Positions 9,462 through 17,484 of a DNA stretch of 64,000 bases are shown one piece after another. Position 1 is the stretch's first letter, and every line of letters starts with the position of its first letter. Below the pieces are notes generated by a model, which searched no databases, was not told the origin of the DNA, and saw only the letters and a program-made list of their open reading frames with translations. Origin of the DNA: a virus; IMG/VR virus record IMGVR_UViG_3300028176_000002, positions 1 through 64,000 of that record; one strand, 5' to 3'. Made by a program: the position numbers and the translations under genes.

Positions 9462-11350
9462 TGAATAATAAAGAATTAATTTCAAGCGTATTGCTGGAAA
9501 TTGCTAAAAGGTCAGAAACTGTATTTTTAGCAGATGATGAAGTAAATCAGGATTTAATTGATGCAGCAGGAAAAATGGGAATTGTTATTCCTTCTCCTGA
9601 TTTATTGTTAATGAAAACAGTATATGCCGAAATAGACCGTGTAAATTTAAACGGTGTAGTTCTTCCGAGAAAAGCAGTTGAAGAAGGATTACCCACATTA
9701 ATAGCTAAACAATGTAATTGGGAACACGATGGCAGTGGAAGAATATGTGGATTTACTCTTGCGGTTAAAATAAATGGAAATGAGATAGAAACGATTAATG
9801 TAATTTTTAAATCTCTTTTCCCTGATGAAACTGCTGATTTAAAAGCCAAGATAAAATCTAAAGAAGCTGCAGTAAGTTTTGAAATTTGGAATAGAGACCC
9901 AGTTACAGGAAATTCAGTAGTTTCAGTATTGTCTGATGGAAATGTAGAAATCAATCCAATAATTTTTCATGGTACTGGTGTATTATTAGTAAATCCTCCT
10001 GCATGTCCAAAGGCATTAATTTTTAAAATGATTGGTAAATGTGAAGCAATAGATTCTAAAAAAATAGAAGATAAATCTTTTACAGAAGATTTAGTTTATG
10101 CACAATTGGCTGTCGAAGAGCCGAAATGCAATAACTGTAAGACTTGTACTTGCGATACTAAAAAGGAGGTATTAATCGTGGAAGAAATTAAAGCCGAAGT
10201 TAAGACTGAAGAAATCTTGGATGCCGATTATGACGGTGGCGAGATTGATGAAGCAAAGAAATTAACTACTGAACAACGTAATGCATTACCTGATAGTGAT
10301 TTTGCGTTAATACAGACAGATGCAAAAGGAAACAAGATTCGTAGATTTCCTATCAATGATGAGGCACATGTAAGAAATGCTCTTGCGAGATTGCCACAGG
10401 CAAAGGGATTATCACCCGAAGAGAAGGCATCTACATTAGCCAAAATATTGAAGAAAGCCAAGGAGTTAAATATGACAGAATTGCTCAAGAAATATGCTGC
10501 AGTTGAAGAAGTTGTAGAAGCAAGTCGTTTGTGTAAAACATGTTCTGCTCCTATTCATGCAGATAATCAGAGTGGTCTATGTGCTGATTGTGTAGCTGGA
10601 AAATCTCGAATTCCTACATCGCCTGATGTTAAACAAACTCCAGAATACAAAAAATTATCAGACGAAATGGAAAAATTGGATATTCTAATTAAACAAACTA
10701 CAGACCCAGTTGAATTAAAAAAATTACAAGAAGAACGTAAATTATTAGAACAAAAAGAATTAAAATTATTTAAAGCCGAAGAAATTATTCCCGAAATCAA
10801 AGTCGAAGAGACCAAAGTAGAAGCTGAAGTCAAACTAGAAGAGGTTGAGAAGACCACACCCGAAGAGACCAAAGTAGAAGCCGAAGTCAAACCCGAAGTT
10901 GTTGAGGAAGTAGTAAAGGAAGAAGCAAATGTTATTACAAAAACAGAAGAAGAAGTAAAAGTAATTGAAACTTCTCCAACGTTAGATGTAGTAACTACGG
11001 TAAAGAAAACCACTGAAGTTAATGTGGACGAAAGTGGTAAAGTATTAAACACGATAGTAGAAGAAATAAAAACAGTCGAGACATTCTCTTTTGAGCAGGT
11101 AACCGAACAGGTTGCTTCAGCCAAAGTAGAATTGCAAAAGATTGTTGAAGCACAGTTATTAGAAATCGAAAAATTGAAACAAGAACTTGAGGTTGCAAAG
11201 CAACCAAAAGAGATTGTCAAGGCGAGCGAAGAGGATACCACTCCAGCAGACCTTACAGTTGGTGAAGTAAATACCACTGGTGAAGATGCACTTAGCAAAC
11301 GTGCAAAAGAGATTGATTCAATAATTACAGAAAAAAATAAAAAAAGATAA
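9461..11350 (+). CDS. prohead protease fused to scaffold
   Basis: Residues 1-200 resemble an HK97/herpes-type capsid protease. The proposed catalytic His is in NWEHDGSGR (H89) and the Ser in AVSFEI (S139), followed by INPIIFHGTGVLLVNPPA, the usual end of the domain. A Cys cluster (CNNCKTCTC) then leads into a module with LPDSDFALI and INDEAHVRNALARL, resembling DUF6582-type segments of phage head genes. A CKTC...CADC finger and a long acidic, repetitive E/V/K tail with coiled-coil potential follow. It sits between portal and major capsid. Total length of 629 exceeds a lone protease. The catalytic assignment is by pattern only. Confidence 0.7.
   Translation: MNNKELISSVLLEIAKRSETVFLADDEVNQDLIDAAGKMGIVIPSPDLLLMKTVYAEIDRVNLNGVVLPRKAVEEGLPTLIAKQCNWEHDGSGRICGFTLAVKINGNEIETINVIFKSLFPDETADLKAKIKSKEAAVSFEIWNRDPVTGNSVVSVLSDGNVEINPIIFHGTGVLLVNPPACPKALIFKMIGKCEAIDSKKIEDKSFTEDLVYAQLAVEEPKCNNCKTCTCDTKKEVLIVEEIKAEVKTEEILDADYDGGEIDEAKKLTTEQRNALPDSDFALIQTDAKGNKIRRFPINDEAHVRNALARLPQAKGLSPEEKASTLAKILKKAKELNMTELLKKYAAVEEVVEASRLCKTCSAPIHADNQSGLCADCVAGKSRIPTSPDVKQTPEYKKLSDEMEKLDILIKQTTDPVELKKLQEERKLLEQKELKLFKAEEIIPEIKVEETKVEAEVKLEEVEKTTPEETKVEAEVKPEVVEEVVKEEANVITKTEEEVKVIETSPTLDVVTTVKKTTEVNVDESGKVLNTIVEEIKTVETFSFEQVTEQVASAKVELQKIVEAQLLEIEKLKQELEVAKQPKEIVKASEEDTTPADLTVGEVNTTGEDALSKRAKEIDSIITEKNKKR
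10178..11350 (+). CDS. nested scaffold protein from an internal start
   Basis: An AAAGGAGGT box at 10162-10170 lies seven bases before a GTG at 10178 that is in frame with codon 240 of the protease gene. This is stronger than the ribosome binding site of the full gene. Starting here would give a 390-residue protein lacking the protease domain: the INDEAHVRNALARL module, the zinc finger and the acidic coiled tail. Lambda C/Nu3 uses the same nested logic to make scaffold in excess. A second in-frame ATG at 10472 also follows an AAGGAG box. Confidence 0.55.
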   Translation: MEEIKAEVKTEEILDADYDGGEIDEAKKLTTEQRNALPDSDFALIQTDAKGNKIRRFPINDEAHVRNALARLPQAKGLSPEEKASTLAKILKKAKELNMTELLKKYAAVEEVVEASRLCKTCSAPIHADNQSGLCADCVAGKSRIPTSPDVKQTPEYKKLSDEMEKLDILIKQTTDPVELKKLQEERKLLEQKELKLFKAEEIIPEIKVEETKVEAEVKLEEVEKTTPEETKVEAEVKPEVVEEVVKEEANVITKTEEEVKVIETSPTLDVVTTVKKTTEVNVDESGKVLNTIVEEIKTVETFSFEQVTEQVASAKVELQKIVEAQLLEIEKLKQELEVAKQPKEIVKASEEDTTPADLTVGEVNTTGEDALSKRAKEIDSIITEKNKKR

Positions 11351-11355
11351 GCAAA

Positions 11356-11402
11356 AGGCATAAGCCTAGCTTAAAACGTAACACAACGGTGTGATACACA
11401 CC
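11356..11402 (+). promoter_or_regulatory. two small hairpins in the capsid mRNA leader
   Basis: AGGC/GCCT (11356-11359 with 11364-11367) and GGTGTG/CACACC (11388-11393 with 11397-11402) can fold just upstream of the AAGGAG site of the capsid gene. A 5' hairpin next to a strong ribosome binding site can stabilise an abundant mRNA. No promoter hexamers were recognised. Confidence 0.35.
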
Positions 11403-11416
11403 AAAGGAGAGTTAAA

Positions 11417-12352
11417 ATGGCTGAAAGACAAGACCCAATAGAGTTAGCCTATACGCTTTTAAATGAGCCTATAGACCCTAACCTAAGATGTCCGCTCGAG
11501 TTGCAAGAAATTGTAAATTATGTTGAAGCTCCAATGGGAGAGACAATTCATTATTTTGCCTCACCTGCTCAAGATAGAGGAGTAGATGTAATTTATGCTG
11601 CTAATGCTGATGGCGATTTAGCACCTGTAAAAGTTCCTTTAAGGGGTGTTTCTGCTCTTACCTTTGAAGATTTACAGTCTAAATTAGATTATGTTTTGAT
11701 TCATGAGTTGTTAAATTCCAAAGACAGTAGTGCCTTAGCTGCAAGAAAAAATGGCATTATCAGGTCAATGGATAATGAAGAAGTTCGTAGAGCTTTAAAT
11801 CTTTGTTTTGTGGCTTCTCAGGAAGTAAATAAAGTTACAGGTGAGGATTTACTGGATGTAATCATAAAGATGAAACAGAAAGTATCTGATTATGCTACGG
11901 ATTATATTCTCTTAGTCGCTTCTGATGTTATGGACGAGATTGAGAAGTATGACAAAGACAATGTTGCAACCTTCAATTATAAGATGAATATTCTTGAAGA
12001 AATTGCAAAATTAGGTATTAAGAAAATAGTTAAAATTATAGGTAATTCTGGTTTAGCTGGTGCTTCTACTCCTACTTTAGCTGCTGGTAAGGCTATCTTA
12101 GTGGGAAGAGATTCTTCTCTTACTGCTGGTAAACCTATATCAGTAGTTCGGGCAAAGTTTGAAAAAGAAGTAGCTGAGAATAGCGGTGCAGCAGAAGGTG
12201 CTGTTCGTTTAATTCAGGTAGTAAAAACACCTACAGTTATTAATGCTAATGGTAAAAATACTATTGGCTATGGCGTTTTTGGCTACGAAGGAATTATCGA
12301 AGTAAATCTTAACTTCAGAGCAATTAGCTGGAGCGACGACTTGATTGCTTAA
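11417..12352 (+). CDS. major capsid protein (HK97-like, inferred)
   Basis: The gene directly follows the protease/scaffold and precedes the head-tail joining genes, the conserved slot of the capsid subunit. The 311-residue product has an N-arm, central helical region (LQSKLDYVLIHELL, VTGEDLLDVIIKMKQK) and a C-terminal GYGVFGYEGIIEVNLNFRA stretch, compatible with the HK97 fold. The leader has a strong AAAGGAGAGTT site, and a long hairpin follows the stop, both fitting very high expression. Sequence alone gives no unique motif. Confidence 0.72.
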   Translation: MAERQDPIELAYTLLNEPIDPNLRCPLELQEIVNYVEAPMGETIHYFASPAQDRGVDVIYAANADGDLAPVKVPLRGVSALTFEDLQSKLDYVLIHELLNSKDSSALAARKNGIIRSMDNEEVRRALNLCFVASQEVNKVTGEDLLDVIIKMKQKVSDYATDYILLVASDVMDEIEKYDKDNVATFNYKMNILEEIAKLGIKKIVKIIGNSGLAGASTPTLAAGKAILVGRDSSLTAGKPISVVRAKFEKEVAENSGAAEGAVRLIQVVKTPTVINANGKNTIGYGVFGYEGIIEVNLNFRAISWSDDLIA

Positions 12353-12366
12353 TACTAATTAAGTAA

Positions 12367-12412
12367 TTGATAAAAGAGGGGACGCAACGTCCCCTCCCAT
12401 AAATTTTATCAA
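12367..12412 (+). terminator. nested hairpin after the capsid gene
   Basis: GAGGGGACG (12376-12384) pairs perfectly with CGTCCCCTC (12388-12396). It is enclosed by TTGATAAAA (12367-12375) pairing with TTTTATCAA (12404-12412). No T-run follows. The same layout recurs after the tail-tube gene at 17035-17092. Confidence 0.6.
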
Positions 12413-12428
12413 TAGAAAGGACTAAAAA

Positions 12429-12911
12429 GTGATTGAAAGATTAACTAAAAGAAACACAATGGACGTGTTCGAATTTGTTTCGAAAACGAAAGACCGTTTC
12501 GAAGATTTTTATATTACGAAAAATAATCAAAGATATTTTTTAACTGATTTTAAATTAATTAATAAATTATTAGACCATCAAGAAATTTATTCAGTTTATG
12601 ATAAAGGCATTAAAGGATTATTTATAATTTTTCGTGAGCACGGATTCCGCACATATATAAAAATTTTATCTGAAAATAGACATGCGGAATCATCGATTAT
12701 AAAATATATTATGATGAATTTTTCCGAACAAGACCTTTATGTGAAATTAAAAAAGGAAAATTCATTAGCAAAATACATTCGCTATTTCGGTTTTGTGGAA
12801 ACGGGAGACCGTGGGCAAGAAGTTTTATTGTTTAGAAAAGGAATTAAAATTTTACATAAAATGCTTCCGAAGGATTTATTGATGGAAGACGAATCAACCA
12901 GACTTTATTAA
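12429..12911 (+). CDS. GNAT-like fold protein in the head module
   Basis: This 160-residue protein starts at GTG after an AGAAAGGAC site. The C-terminal half has the layout of an acetyltransferase motif B (DLYVKLKKENSLAKYIRYFGF then a beta-strand with EVLLFRK), like the 'N..A..lY.k.GF' signature of GNATs. The acetyl-CoA loop (QxxGxG/A) is not evident, so it may be a structural or inactive relative. It lies between capsid and connector genes and could be a head accessory protein. Confidence 0.45.
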   Translation: MIERLTKRNTMDVFEFVSKTKDRFEDFYITKNNQRYFLTDFKLINKLLDHQEIYSVYDKGIKGLFIIFREHGFRTYIKILSENRHAESSIIKYIMMNFSEQDLYVKLKKENSLAKYIRYFGFVETGDRGQEVLLFRKGIKILHKMLPKDLLMEDESTRLY

Positions 12912-12923
12912 AGGAGACGCACG

Positions 12924-13520
12924 ATGACAAATATTATTATCAAATTAAGGGATGCAATAGAAGACAATTATAAATATACCACGGATTCGTATGAGTATAT
13001 TACTTCTAAAGTATTTACGCTCTCAGAATCTAATATTGATTCTACATCTTTAGTATGCTATAAAAATGGAACACTATGGGCTGCAGCTAATTACACATAT
13101 GCATCTACTACTGGAAAAGTAACCGTAACTGGTACTTTAACCGCAGGAGATGTGCTTGAATTTGTGTATAACGCATATGCTAAATATAGTGATGCAGAAC
13201 TACGTGGGTACATACGTGCAGCATTAGGTGATTTAGCTATAGAAAAATATAAAACTTTTGTTTCAAAAAGCGATAATACGATTTATCCTACACCAACAGA
13301 AGATGAGGAATATTTAATAGCATTTATTGCTTCAGTAAGAATTAAAGGTTCTATTTCATCTTATAAAACACCTGAAATAACAATTAATTTTAATGATAAG
13401 CAGAGTAATTCAGAAAAAATTCGTCAGGCAGTTAGACAGTTTGCAAAAACATATGGTATATTGGACTACGCTGAGATGGATGAAGAAATTACACCAGAAG
13501 ACATAGACGAGGATTATTAA
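12924..13520 (+). CDS. head-tail connector (adaptor-like) protein
   Basis: Its position right after the head genes suggests the adaptor ring that binds the portal. The 198-residue product has a beta-rich middle (VTVTGTLTAGDVLEFVYNAY) and a helical YSDAELRGYIRAALGDLAIEKY segment typical of adaptor proteins. It ends in an acidic tail. AAAGGAGACGC precedes the ATG, and the next gene follows after one base. Confidence 0.5.
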   Translation: MTNIIIKLRDAIEDNYKYTTDSYEYITSKVFTLSESNIDSTSLVCYKNGTLWAAANYTYASTTGKVTVTGTLTAGDVLEFVYNAYAKYSDAELRGYIRAALGDLAIEKYKTFVSKSDNTIYPTPTEDEEYLIAFIASVRIKGSISSYKTPEITINFNDKQSNSEKIRQAVRQFAKTYGILDYAEMDEEITPEDIDEDY

Positions 13521-13521
13521 A

Positions 13522-13902
13522 ATGGATAAAAGAGTTAATGTATTAAAAATTTTAGAAGATGAGGGAAAATTAACTAAAATACTTATTTATCCAGCTACTG
13601 AAGTAGTTAATGACCCCTATGAAAAAACTACGACTAAAGGATTTTTAAATCCGCTAACCATAAAAGCGTATGTAACAGAAATTTCTTTTAGTTCTCTTAG
13701 ATGGAAATATACTGGACAGGTTCCAGGTGGTAGTGTTCAAATTCTGTGCGATACAAAATATGCCGGATTATTAAAAGTAGCAGATAAAATTAAGATTGGC
13801 GATAATCTTTATTCTTGCTGGAAAGATGATTCTAAAAATTTTATGATTTTAAATAGAGATGACCATTTAGTAGCAATACTCGGATTAAAAAATGGGGTTT
13901 AA
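13522..13902 (+). CDS. head-closure (stopper-like) protein
   Basis: A 126-residue mostly beta protein sits in the second slot of the connector operon, where phages encode the stopper that seals the portal after packaging. Features include YPATEVVNDPYEKTTTKGF and KIKIGDNLYSCWKDDSKNF, consistent with a small beta-barrel. It overlaps the next gene by 11 bases. Assignment is mainly by position. Confidence 0.45.
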   Translation: MDKRVNVLKILEDEGKLTKILIYPATEVVNDPYEKTTTKGFLNPLTIKAYVTEISFSSLRWKYTGQVPGGSVQILCDTKYAGLLKVADKIKIGDNLYSCWKDDSKNFMILNRDDHLVAILGLKNGV

Positions 13903-14416
13903 AATTGAAATTGACTTTAGAAAAGGACACCAACAGTTACGTAATCTGATTCGGTACATTGATGATGATAAATTATTTTTTGAAGCACAAGCAGCGGTAT
14001 ACGATTTAGCTTACAAAACCGCTGATGACATGAAAAATATTATAAATAATGAAAGACATAATCCTAAAAGACCGGATGATGCATTAGTAAACAATATAGC
14101 GGTAGAACCAATAAATACGACTGCAGGTGTCGAGATGGGCATTGGAAATATTACTAGGTTAAATTTACTGGCACCTCATTGGGAATTAATTAATGATGGA
14201 GGAACATACAAAACCGTAGAAACACACGTTGTACCTACTGATTATTTTGGAGACCCAGGAGTCGGATTCGTAACATTTAAAGCTGGAAGTTTACACACTA
14301 TTACCGGAATAGATTATGTAGGAAGGTCAATAAGAAATCTTGATAAAGAACTTCGAGTTGAAATGGAAAAATTAGGGGCAAAATTTGTAAGTGGAGCATC
14401 AAACGCAAGTAAATAG
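13892..14416 (+). CDS. HK97 gp10-like neck/tail-completion protein
   Basis: This 174-residue protein starts with a predicted long helix (HQQLRNLIRYIDDDKLFFEAQAAVYDLAYKTADD). A ligand-like WELINDGGTYKTVETHVVPT strand region and a final helix (SIRNLDKELRVEMEKLG) follow. This alternation is usual for gp10-family neck proteins. It is encoded third in the connector cluster and overlaps the upstream gene by 11 bases, implying translational coupling. Confidence 0.5.
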   Translation: MGFKIEIDFRKGHQQLRNLIRYIDDDKLFFEAQAAVYDLAYKTADDMKNIINNERHNPKRPDDALVNNIAVEPINTTAGVEMGIGNITRLNLLAPHWELINDGGTYKTVETHVVPTDYFGDPGVGFVTFKAGSLHTITGIDYVGRSIRNLDKELRVEMEKLGAKFVSGASNASK

Positions 14417-14424
14417 GAGATAAC

Positions 14425-14892
14425 ATGGCTTACCGTATATCTAGAAATATTGAGGCATCATTAATCGACATGATTACAGCAAACCTAGCAACAGATGGTT
14501 GGACCGGTATATATGTATTAAAAGGTTTTCCTCAAGACTACAAAGGTAAAGCCCCATTTATAGGTGTAGAGGCATTAGAAATTCGTCCCCAGAAATTAGA
14601 GATTGGTTCAAAAACAAATTTAAAATATTTTACAGTTAAAATTCGCATAGTTGCGAAGAATGATGGACAAAGACTTGATTTATCCGATTGGCTTTTTGAT
14701 GAATTAGAAGATGATGTAAATTATTACGATTATACAATTGCAAGTGGTGTTGTTTCTGTTAAGACATTGTCTGGAAGAATAGTAATAACTAGGTGGAATG
14801 AAAATAGAAAAGAACTACAGAATACCGAAAATTTGGAAGCAGAAGATAAGTATAGACAAGTATTTGTATTTGAATGTATCGTAGCCAATTAA
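14425..14892 (+). CDS. tail terminator protein (inferred)
   Basis: The 155-residue alpha/beta product has an N-terminal helix (ISRNIEASLIDMITANL) and strands KYFTVKIRIVAK and YRQVFVFECIV. The pattern resembles tail-terminator/minor tail U-like proteins that cap the tube. It is last of the connector cluster before a small membrane protein and the tail-tube gene. The assignment is positional and by secondary-structure feel. Confidence 0.45.
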   Translation: MAYRISRNIEASLIDMITANLATDGWTGIYVLKGFPQDYKGKAPFIGVEALEIRPQKLEIGSKTNLKYFTVKIRIVAKNDGQRLDLSDWLFDELEDDVNYYDYTIASGVVSVKTLSGRIVITRWNENRKELQNTENLEAEDKYRQVFVFECIVAN

Positions 14893-14904
14893 GGAGAATT
14901 TAAA

Positions 14905-15126
14905 ATGAATGAACTCTTTACGATGTTAGCTAGTTTTGGTGGTCTATTTTTAGCCGGTGCGAACGTTGCAGTATTTTGCATAGTTAAATTTAATGACCTC
15001 AAACACCAAGAAGAAGCATTAAAAAGAATTGAAGGAAGTTTGGGTGAAATTGATAAAAAACTTGACGTTAATGCTGAAAGAATTTCAAAAATAGAAGGAA
15101 AATGTGCAGCTAATCACGGAGCGTAA
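14905..15126 (+). CDS. small membrane-anchored coiled-coil protein
   Basis: This 73-residue protein has one hydrophobic segment at about 6-27 (LASFGGLFLAGANVAVFCIV) followed by a heptad-rich cytoplasmic or periplasmic coil (EEALKRIEGSLGEIDKKLDV). The layout recalls XhlA-type phage proteins but in reverse order (TM first). AAGGAGAATTT precedes the ATG. It may act at the host membrane. No function can be assigned. Confidence 0.6.
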   Translation: MNELFTMLASFGGLFLAGANVAVFCIVKFNDLKHQEEALKRIEGSLGEIDKKLDVNAERISKIEGKCAANHGA

Positions 15127-15145
15127 ATTTTAAAAGAAAGGTAAT

Positions 15146-15787
15146 ATGAATTATTTATATAAAGGTGGAATAACATTAAAACAATATTATTGCAAAGTAT
15201 GCAAAAATCCTATAGGTATAGTTTCTGCATTATATAAGCGAGGATTGTGTAGGAAATGCTGTTTTAATAAAGAAACCAAAGAAAAGATGTCGTTTGCGAA
15301 ACTAGGCAAAACCACATGGAATAAAGGATTAACTGGGTTTAAAGGATATTGGTCTGGTAAGAGTAACAAAGATATCATAATTAAGCATCATATTGATGGA
15401 AACAAAAAGAATAATGAGGAAACAAATTTTTTAAAGTTAACGCAGGGAAGACATAGAAGTTTACATTGGAAATGTTATAATTATTTAGTTCTTATAGGTG
15501 AAGTTAATAATTATTTAAAAGAATTTTTCAAGAAATACAAAATAGTCGATGTAAAAGATAATATCGACAGTAAGGTGGTGCATCATTCTGATTGCAATCG
15601 AGAAAATGATATCTTTAGCAATCTGATGTATTTAAAAGATAGAAAGATACACAATAAATTGCACCAAGAATCTTATAAATATTTAGTAAGGATTAACAGG
15701 GTTCATGACTATATCAGTTGGTTTCTTCTTAACGAAGAAGAGAAATTACCAAAGACTGAAACTATTGAAGAGTTAAAAAAGTCATAA
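15146..15787 (+). CDS. HNH endonuclease with duplicated HNH motif
   Basis: Cys pairs (CKVCKN...CRKC) open the 213-residue protein, then a NUMOD3-like KEKMSFAKLGKTTW. Two similar nuclease-like segments follow: IIKHHIDGNKKNNEETNFLK...HRSLH and VVHHSDCNRENDIFSNLMYL...HNKLH. Each is followed by a similar YNYLVLIGEVNNYLK / YKYLVRINRVHDYIS helix. The internal repeat suggests a fused-dimer nuclease. Unlike most nucleases here it has its own AAAGAAAGG site. It lies between a membrane gene and the tail-tube gene. Confidence 0.78.
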   Translation: MNYLYKGGITLKQYYCKVCKNPIGIVSALYKRGLCRKCCFNKETKEKMSFAKLGKTTWNKGLTGFKGYWSGKSNKDIIIKHHIDGNKKNNEETNFLKLTQGRHRSLHWKCYNYLVLIGEVNNYLKEFFKKYKIVDVKDNIDSKVVHHSDCNRENDIFSNLMYLKDRKIHNKLHQESYKYLVRINRVHDYISWFLLNEEEKLPKTETIEELKKS

Positions 15788-15814
15788 CCTATTTAAAACA
15801 AGGAGGATACAAAG

Positions 15815-17017
15815 ATGCTGCACGCTAAAATGTGTAAACCACGGGCGTTTGCGTGGAATAATGATAGAACGCCAGAACAAATCGACAGATTACAAAATAT
15901 TTCTGGTGATTTAACTCTGAACAGAGAAAAGGTATACGAAATTGGTAGAGTTGGTCGTTTAGGATATAAAAAATCTACGCCATCATTCAAATATTCTGCT
16001 AAACAATTTGAATATGGCTCGATGGATTTCTTTTATGCGTTAGCAAATAAAGAAAATCCAGCATCAGGTGGATTAGACAATTCAGTTGATTTAGATGATT
16101 TAGTTGAGACACAGACAGACATCGCTGCCTTTTTAACTGATGACAATGCTACTTTCAGAGGTTCTATTTGGTTTCCTGGATTAAGAGTTAATGGTTTTTC
16201 CATTAATATAGGGGACCCTGCTGCAACAATTGAAAGAAGTTTTGATTTAGTTGGCGAAGATTACAAGATGATTGACGGAAAATATTTTGCCTATCAGAAA
16301 GCGACTGCTGTTGGAGCATCTACTGCAATAGTGTTAAGTCCTGCTGCTGTAGAAATTGCATCTGGAGATTATATCTTCAGAGTGTTAAGAGTTCGTTCTG
16401 GAGTCGTAAGCGAATTGGCTGAGACTACTGATTGGACTTTTGTTAGCGGTACAAACACATTAACAGTTACAGGTGGAGTAAATGGAGACGTAATTAAAGT
16501 TTATTATGTTTCTGCAACTGCTTATACAACTACTTGGACTGATAATGAAGATGACCCTGATTTGTTATTAGCAGAATATGCTGAAATCAGATTGAAAGTT
16601 GGTACTTCTACAAGAATCTATCGTTTGCAATCTGTTGGTATTGATGTTGCATTTGATAGAGCAGATTATAGAGAAATTGGTAATAATGCTATCGTACAAC
16701 GTGGAGTTAATAAAAAAACGGTTACTGTAGCATTGGATAGATTTTCGGAAACTTTTACACTTGAAGATATTTTGGCTAGTGATAACACTTATCCAGTAAT
16801 TAATCCTGCTGATTTTGCGGAAAATATTCAGATGCAGGTGTTAATTTATGGTGAAAAAGCTCACACTAACTTCAAGATTGGTTATCTAATTACTGGACTT
16901 TCCCCGACTGCAATAGGTACGAAACAGGACGTGGAATCTTATGGTAACAGAACATGTTCATTGGAATCAGATAACTTAAAGATTTCTGACGACGTTACTG
17001 AGTTAGTTTTTGCATAA
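15815..17017 (+). CDS. major tail tube protein
   Basis: This 400-residue protein follows an excellent AAGGAGGATAC site. N-terminal EIGRVGRLGYKKSTPSFKYS and YGSMDFFYALA stretches resemble tube proteins. The middle (about 190-250) looks like an inserted Ig-like beta domain (TFVSGTNTLTVTGGVNGDVIKVYY). The C-terminal part returns to the tube-like beta structure. Its position upstream of chaperones and tape measure, and the hairpin after it, support an abundant tail subunit. No sheath gene was found beside it. Confidence 0.65.
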   Translation: MLHAKMCKPRAFAWNNDRTPEQIDRLQNISGDLTLNREKVYEIGRVGRLGYKKSTPSFKYSAKQFEYGSMDFFYALANKENPASGGLDNSVDLDDLVETQTDIAAFLTDDNATFRGSIWFPGLRVNGFSINIGDPAATIERSFDLVGEDYKMIDGKYFAYQKATAVGASTAIVLSPAAVEIASGDYIFRVLRVRSGVVSELAETTDWTFVSGTNTLTVTGGVNGDVIKVYYVSATAYTTTWTDNEDDPDLLLAEYAEIRLKVGTSTRIYRLQSVGIDVAFDRADYREIGNNAIVQRGVNKKTVTVALDRFSETFTLEDILASDNTYPVINPADFAENIQMQVLIYGEKAHTNFKIGYLITGLSPTAIGTKQDVESYGNRTCSLESDNLKISDDVTELVFA

Positions 17018-17034
17018 TTGATAAAGCCGAAAGG

Positions 17035-17092
17035 TTGATAAAAGAGGAGTCTCAGGTTTTATTCCTGAGCTCCTCCCACAAAATAGTATCAA
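17035..17092 (+). terminator. nested hairpin after the tail-tube gene
   Basis: GAGGAG-CTCAGG (17044-17056 with one bulged T) pairs with CCTGAG-CTCCTC (17064-17075). It is enclosed by TTGATA (17035-17040) and TATCAA (17087-17092). The flanks and CTCCTCCCA boundary mirror the element after the capsid gene. Confidence 0.6.
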
Positions 17093-17120
17093 AAGTAAGG
17101 AGCAATCATTAATGTACGGT

Positions 17121-17140
17121 AATTTAGTTATAACTAAATT
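17121..17140. promoter_or_regulatory. perfect 20-bp palindrome
   Basis: AATTTAGTTA at 17121-17130 is followed immediately by its exact reverse complement at 17131-17140. It lies in the noncoding gap between the tail-tube hairpin and the next terminator. It could be an operator-like dimer site or a cruciform. AT-richness makes chance less improbable. Confidence 0.35.
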
Positions 17141-17160
17141 TAATAACATTATACACGCAG

Positions 17161-17188
17161 GGCAGAGGAGCCATTTCTCTGCCTTTTT
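17161..17188 (+). terminator. intrinsic terminator
   Basis: GGCAGAG (17161-17167) pairs with CTCTGCC (17177-17183), followed directly by TTTTT and then GCTTTT. This is the most canonical rho-independent terminator in the window. It separates the tube gene from the chaperone genes. Confidence 0.75.
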
Positions 17189-17206
17189 GCTTTTAGGAGT
17201 ATAAAA

Positions 17207-17479
17207 ATGGATAATCGTTTAAAATTAACAGAAGAGACACTTAATCAAATTATTGACCAAGAGGCTCGTAAATTAGTAGGCACATGCCTCAAAAGAATAG
17301 AAATTCCAATAGATATTAAAATTAAAGAAGGTAAAGAAATTATTTTAAACAAAGAAGAATTAGAAAATGTTAAAGCACAATTAAAGAATCTAATATACGA
17401 ATCATTAAGAACAATTCGTGATACAGTAAGGACGGTTGGAAAAGAAGCGATACAACTAACTAACGTAAGGAAGGAGTAA
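17207..17479 (+). CDS. unknown helical protein in the tail module
   Basis: I do not recognise this 90-residue protein. It is charged and mainly helical (LTEETLNQIIDQEARKLV; KEELENVKAQLKNLIYESL), without Cys pairs or membrane segments. TTTTAGGAGTAT precedes the ATG, immediately after the terminator at 17161. It lies just before the probable tail chaperones and may belong to tail assembly. Confidence 0.6.
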   Translation: MDNRLKLTEETLNQIIDQEARKLVGTCLKRIEIPIDIKIKEGKEIILNKEELENVKAQLKNLIYESLRTIRDTVRTVGKEAIQLTNVRKE

Positions 17480-17484
17480 TTAAT

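Noticed and set aside
10567-11361. 264-codon minus-strand frame under the scaffold
   Set aside because: It is Ser/Thr/Val-rich because of the acidic Glu/Lys codons on the + strand; no start signals and it opposes the operon.
15815-17017. Contractile sheath protein
   Set aside because: The length and N-terminal pattern fit a tube protein and no separate tube, baseplate wedge or sheath gene was seen.
17112-17204. 30-residue frame between the two terminators
   Set aside because: It runs through the palindrome and intrinsic terminator stem and the AAGGAG spacing is long; likely noncoding.
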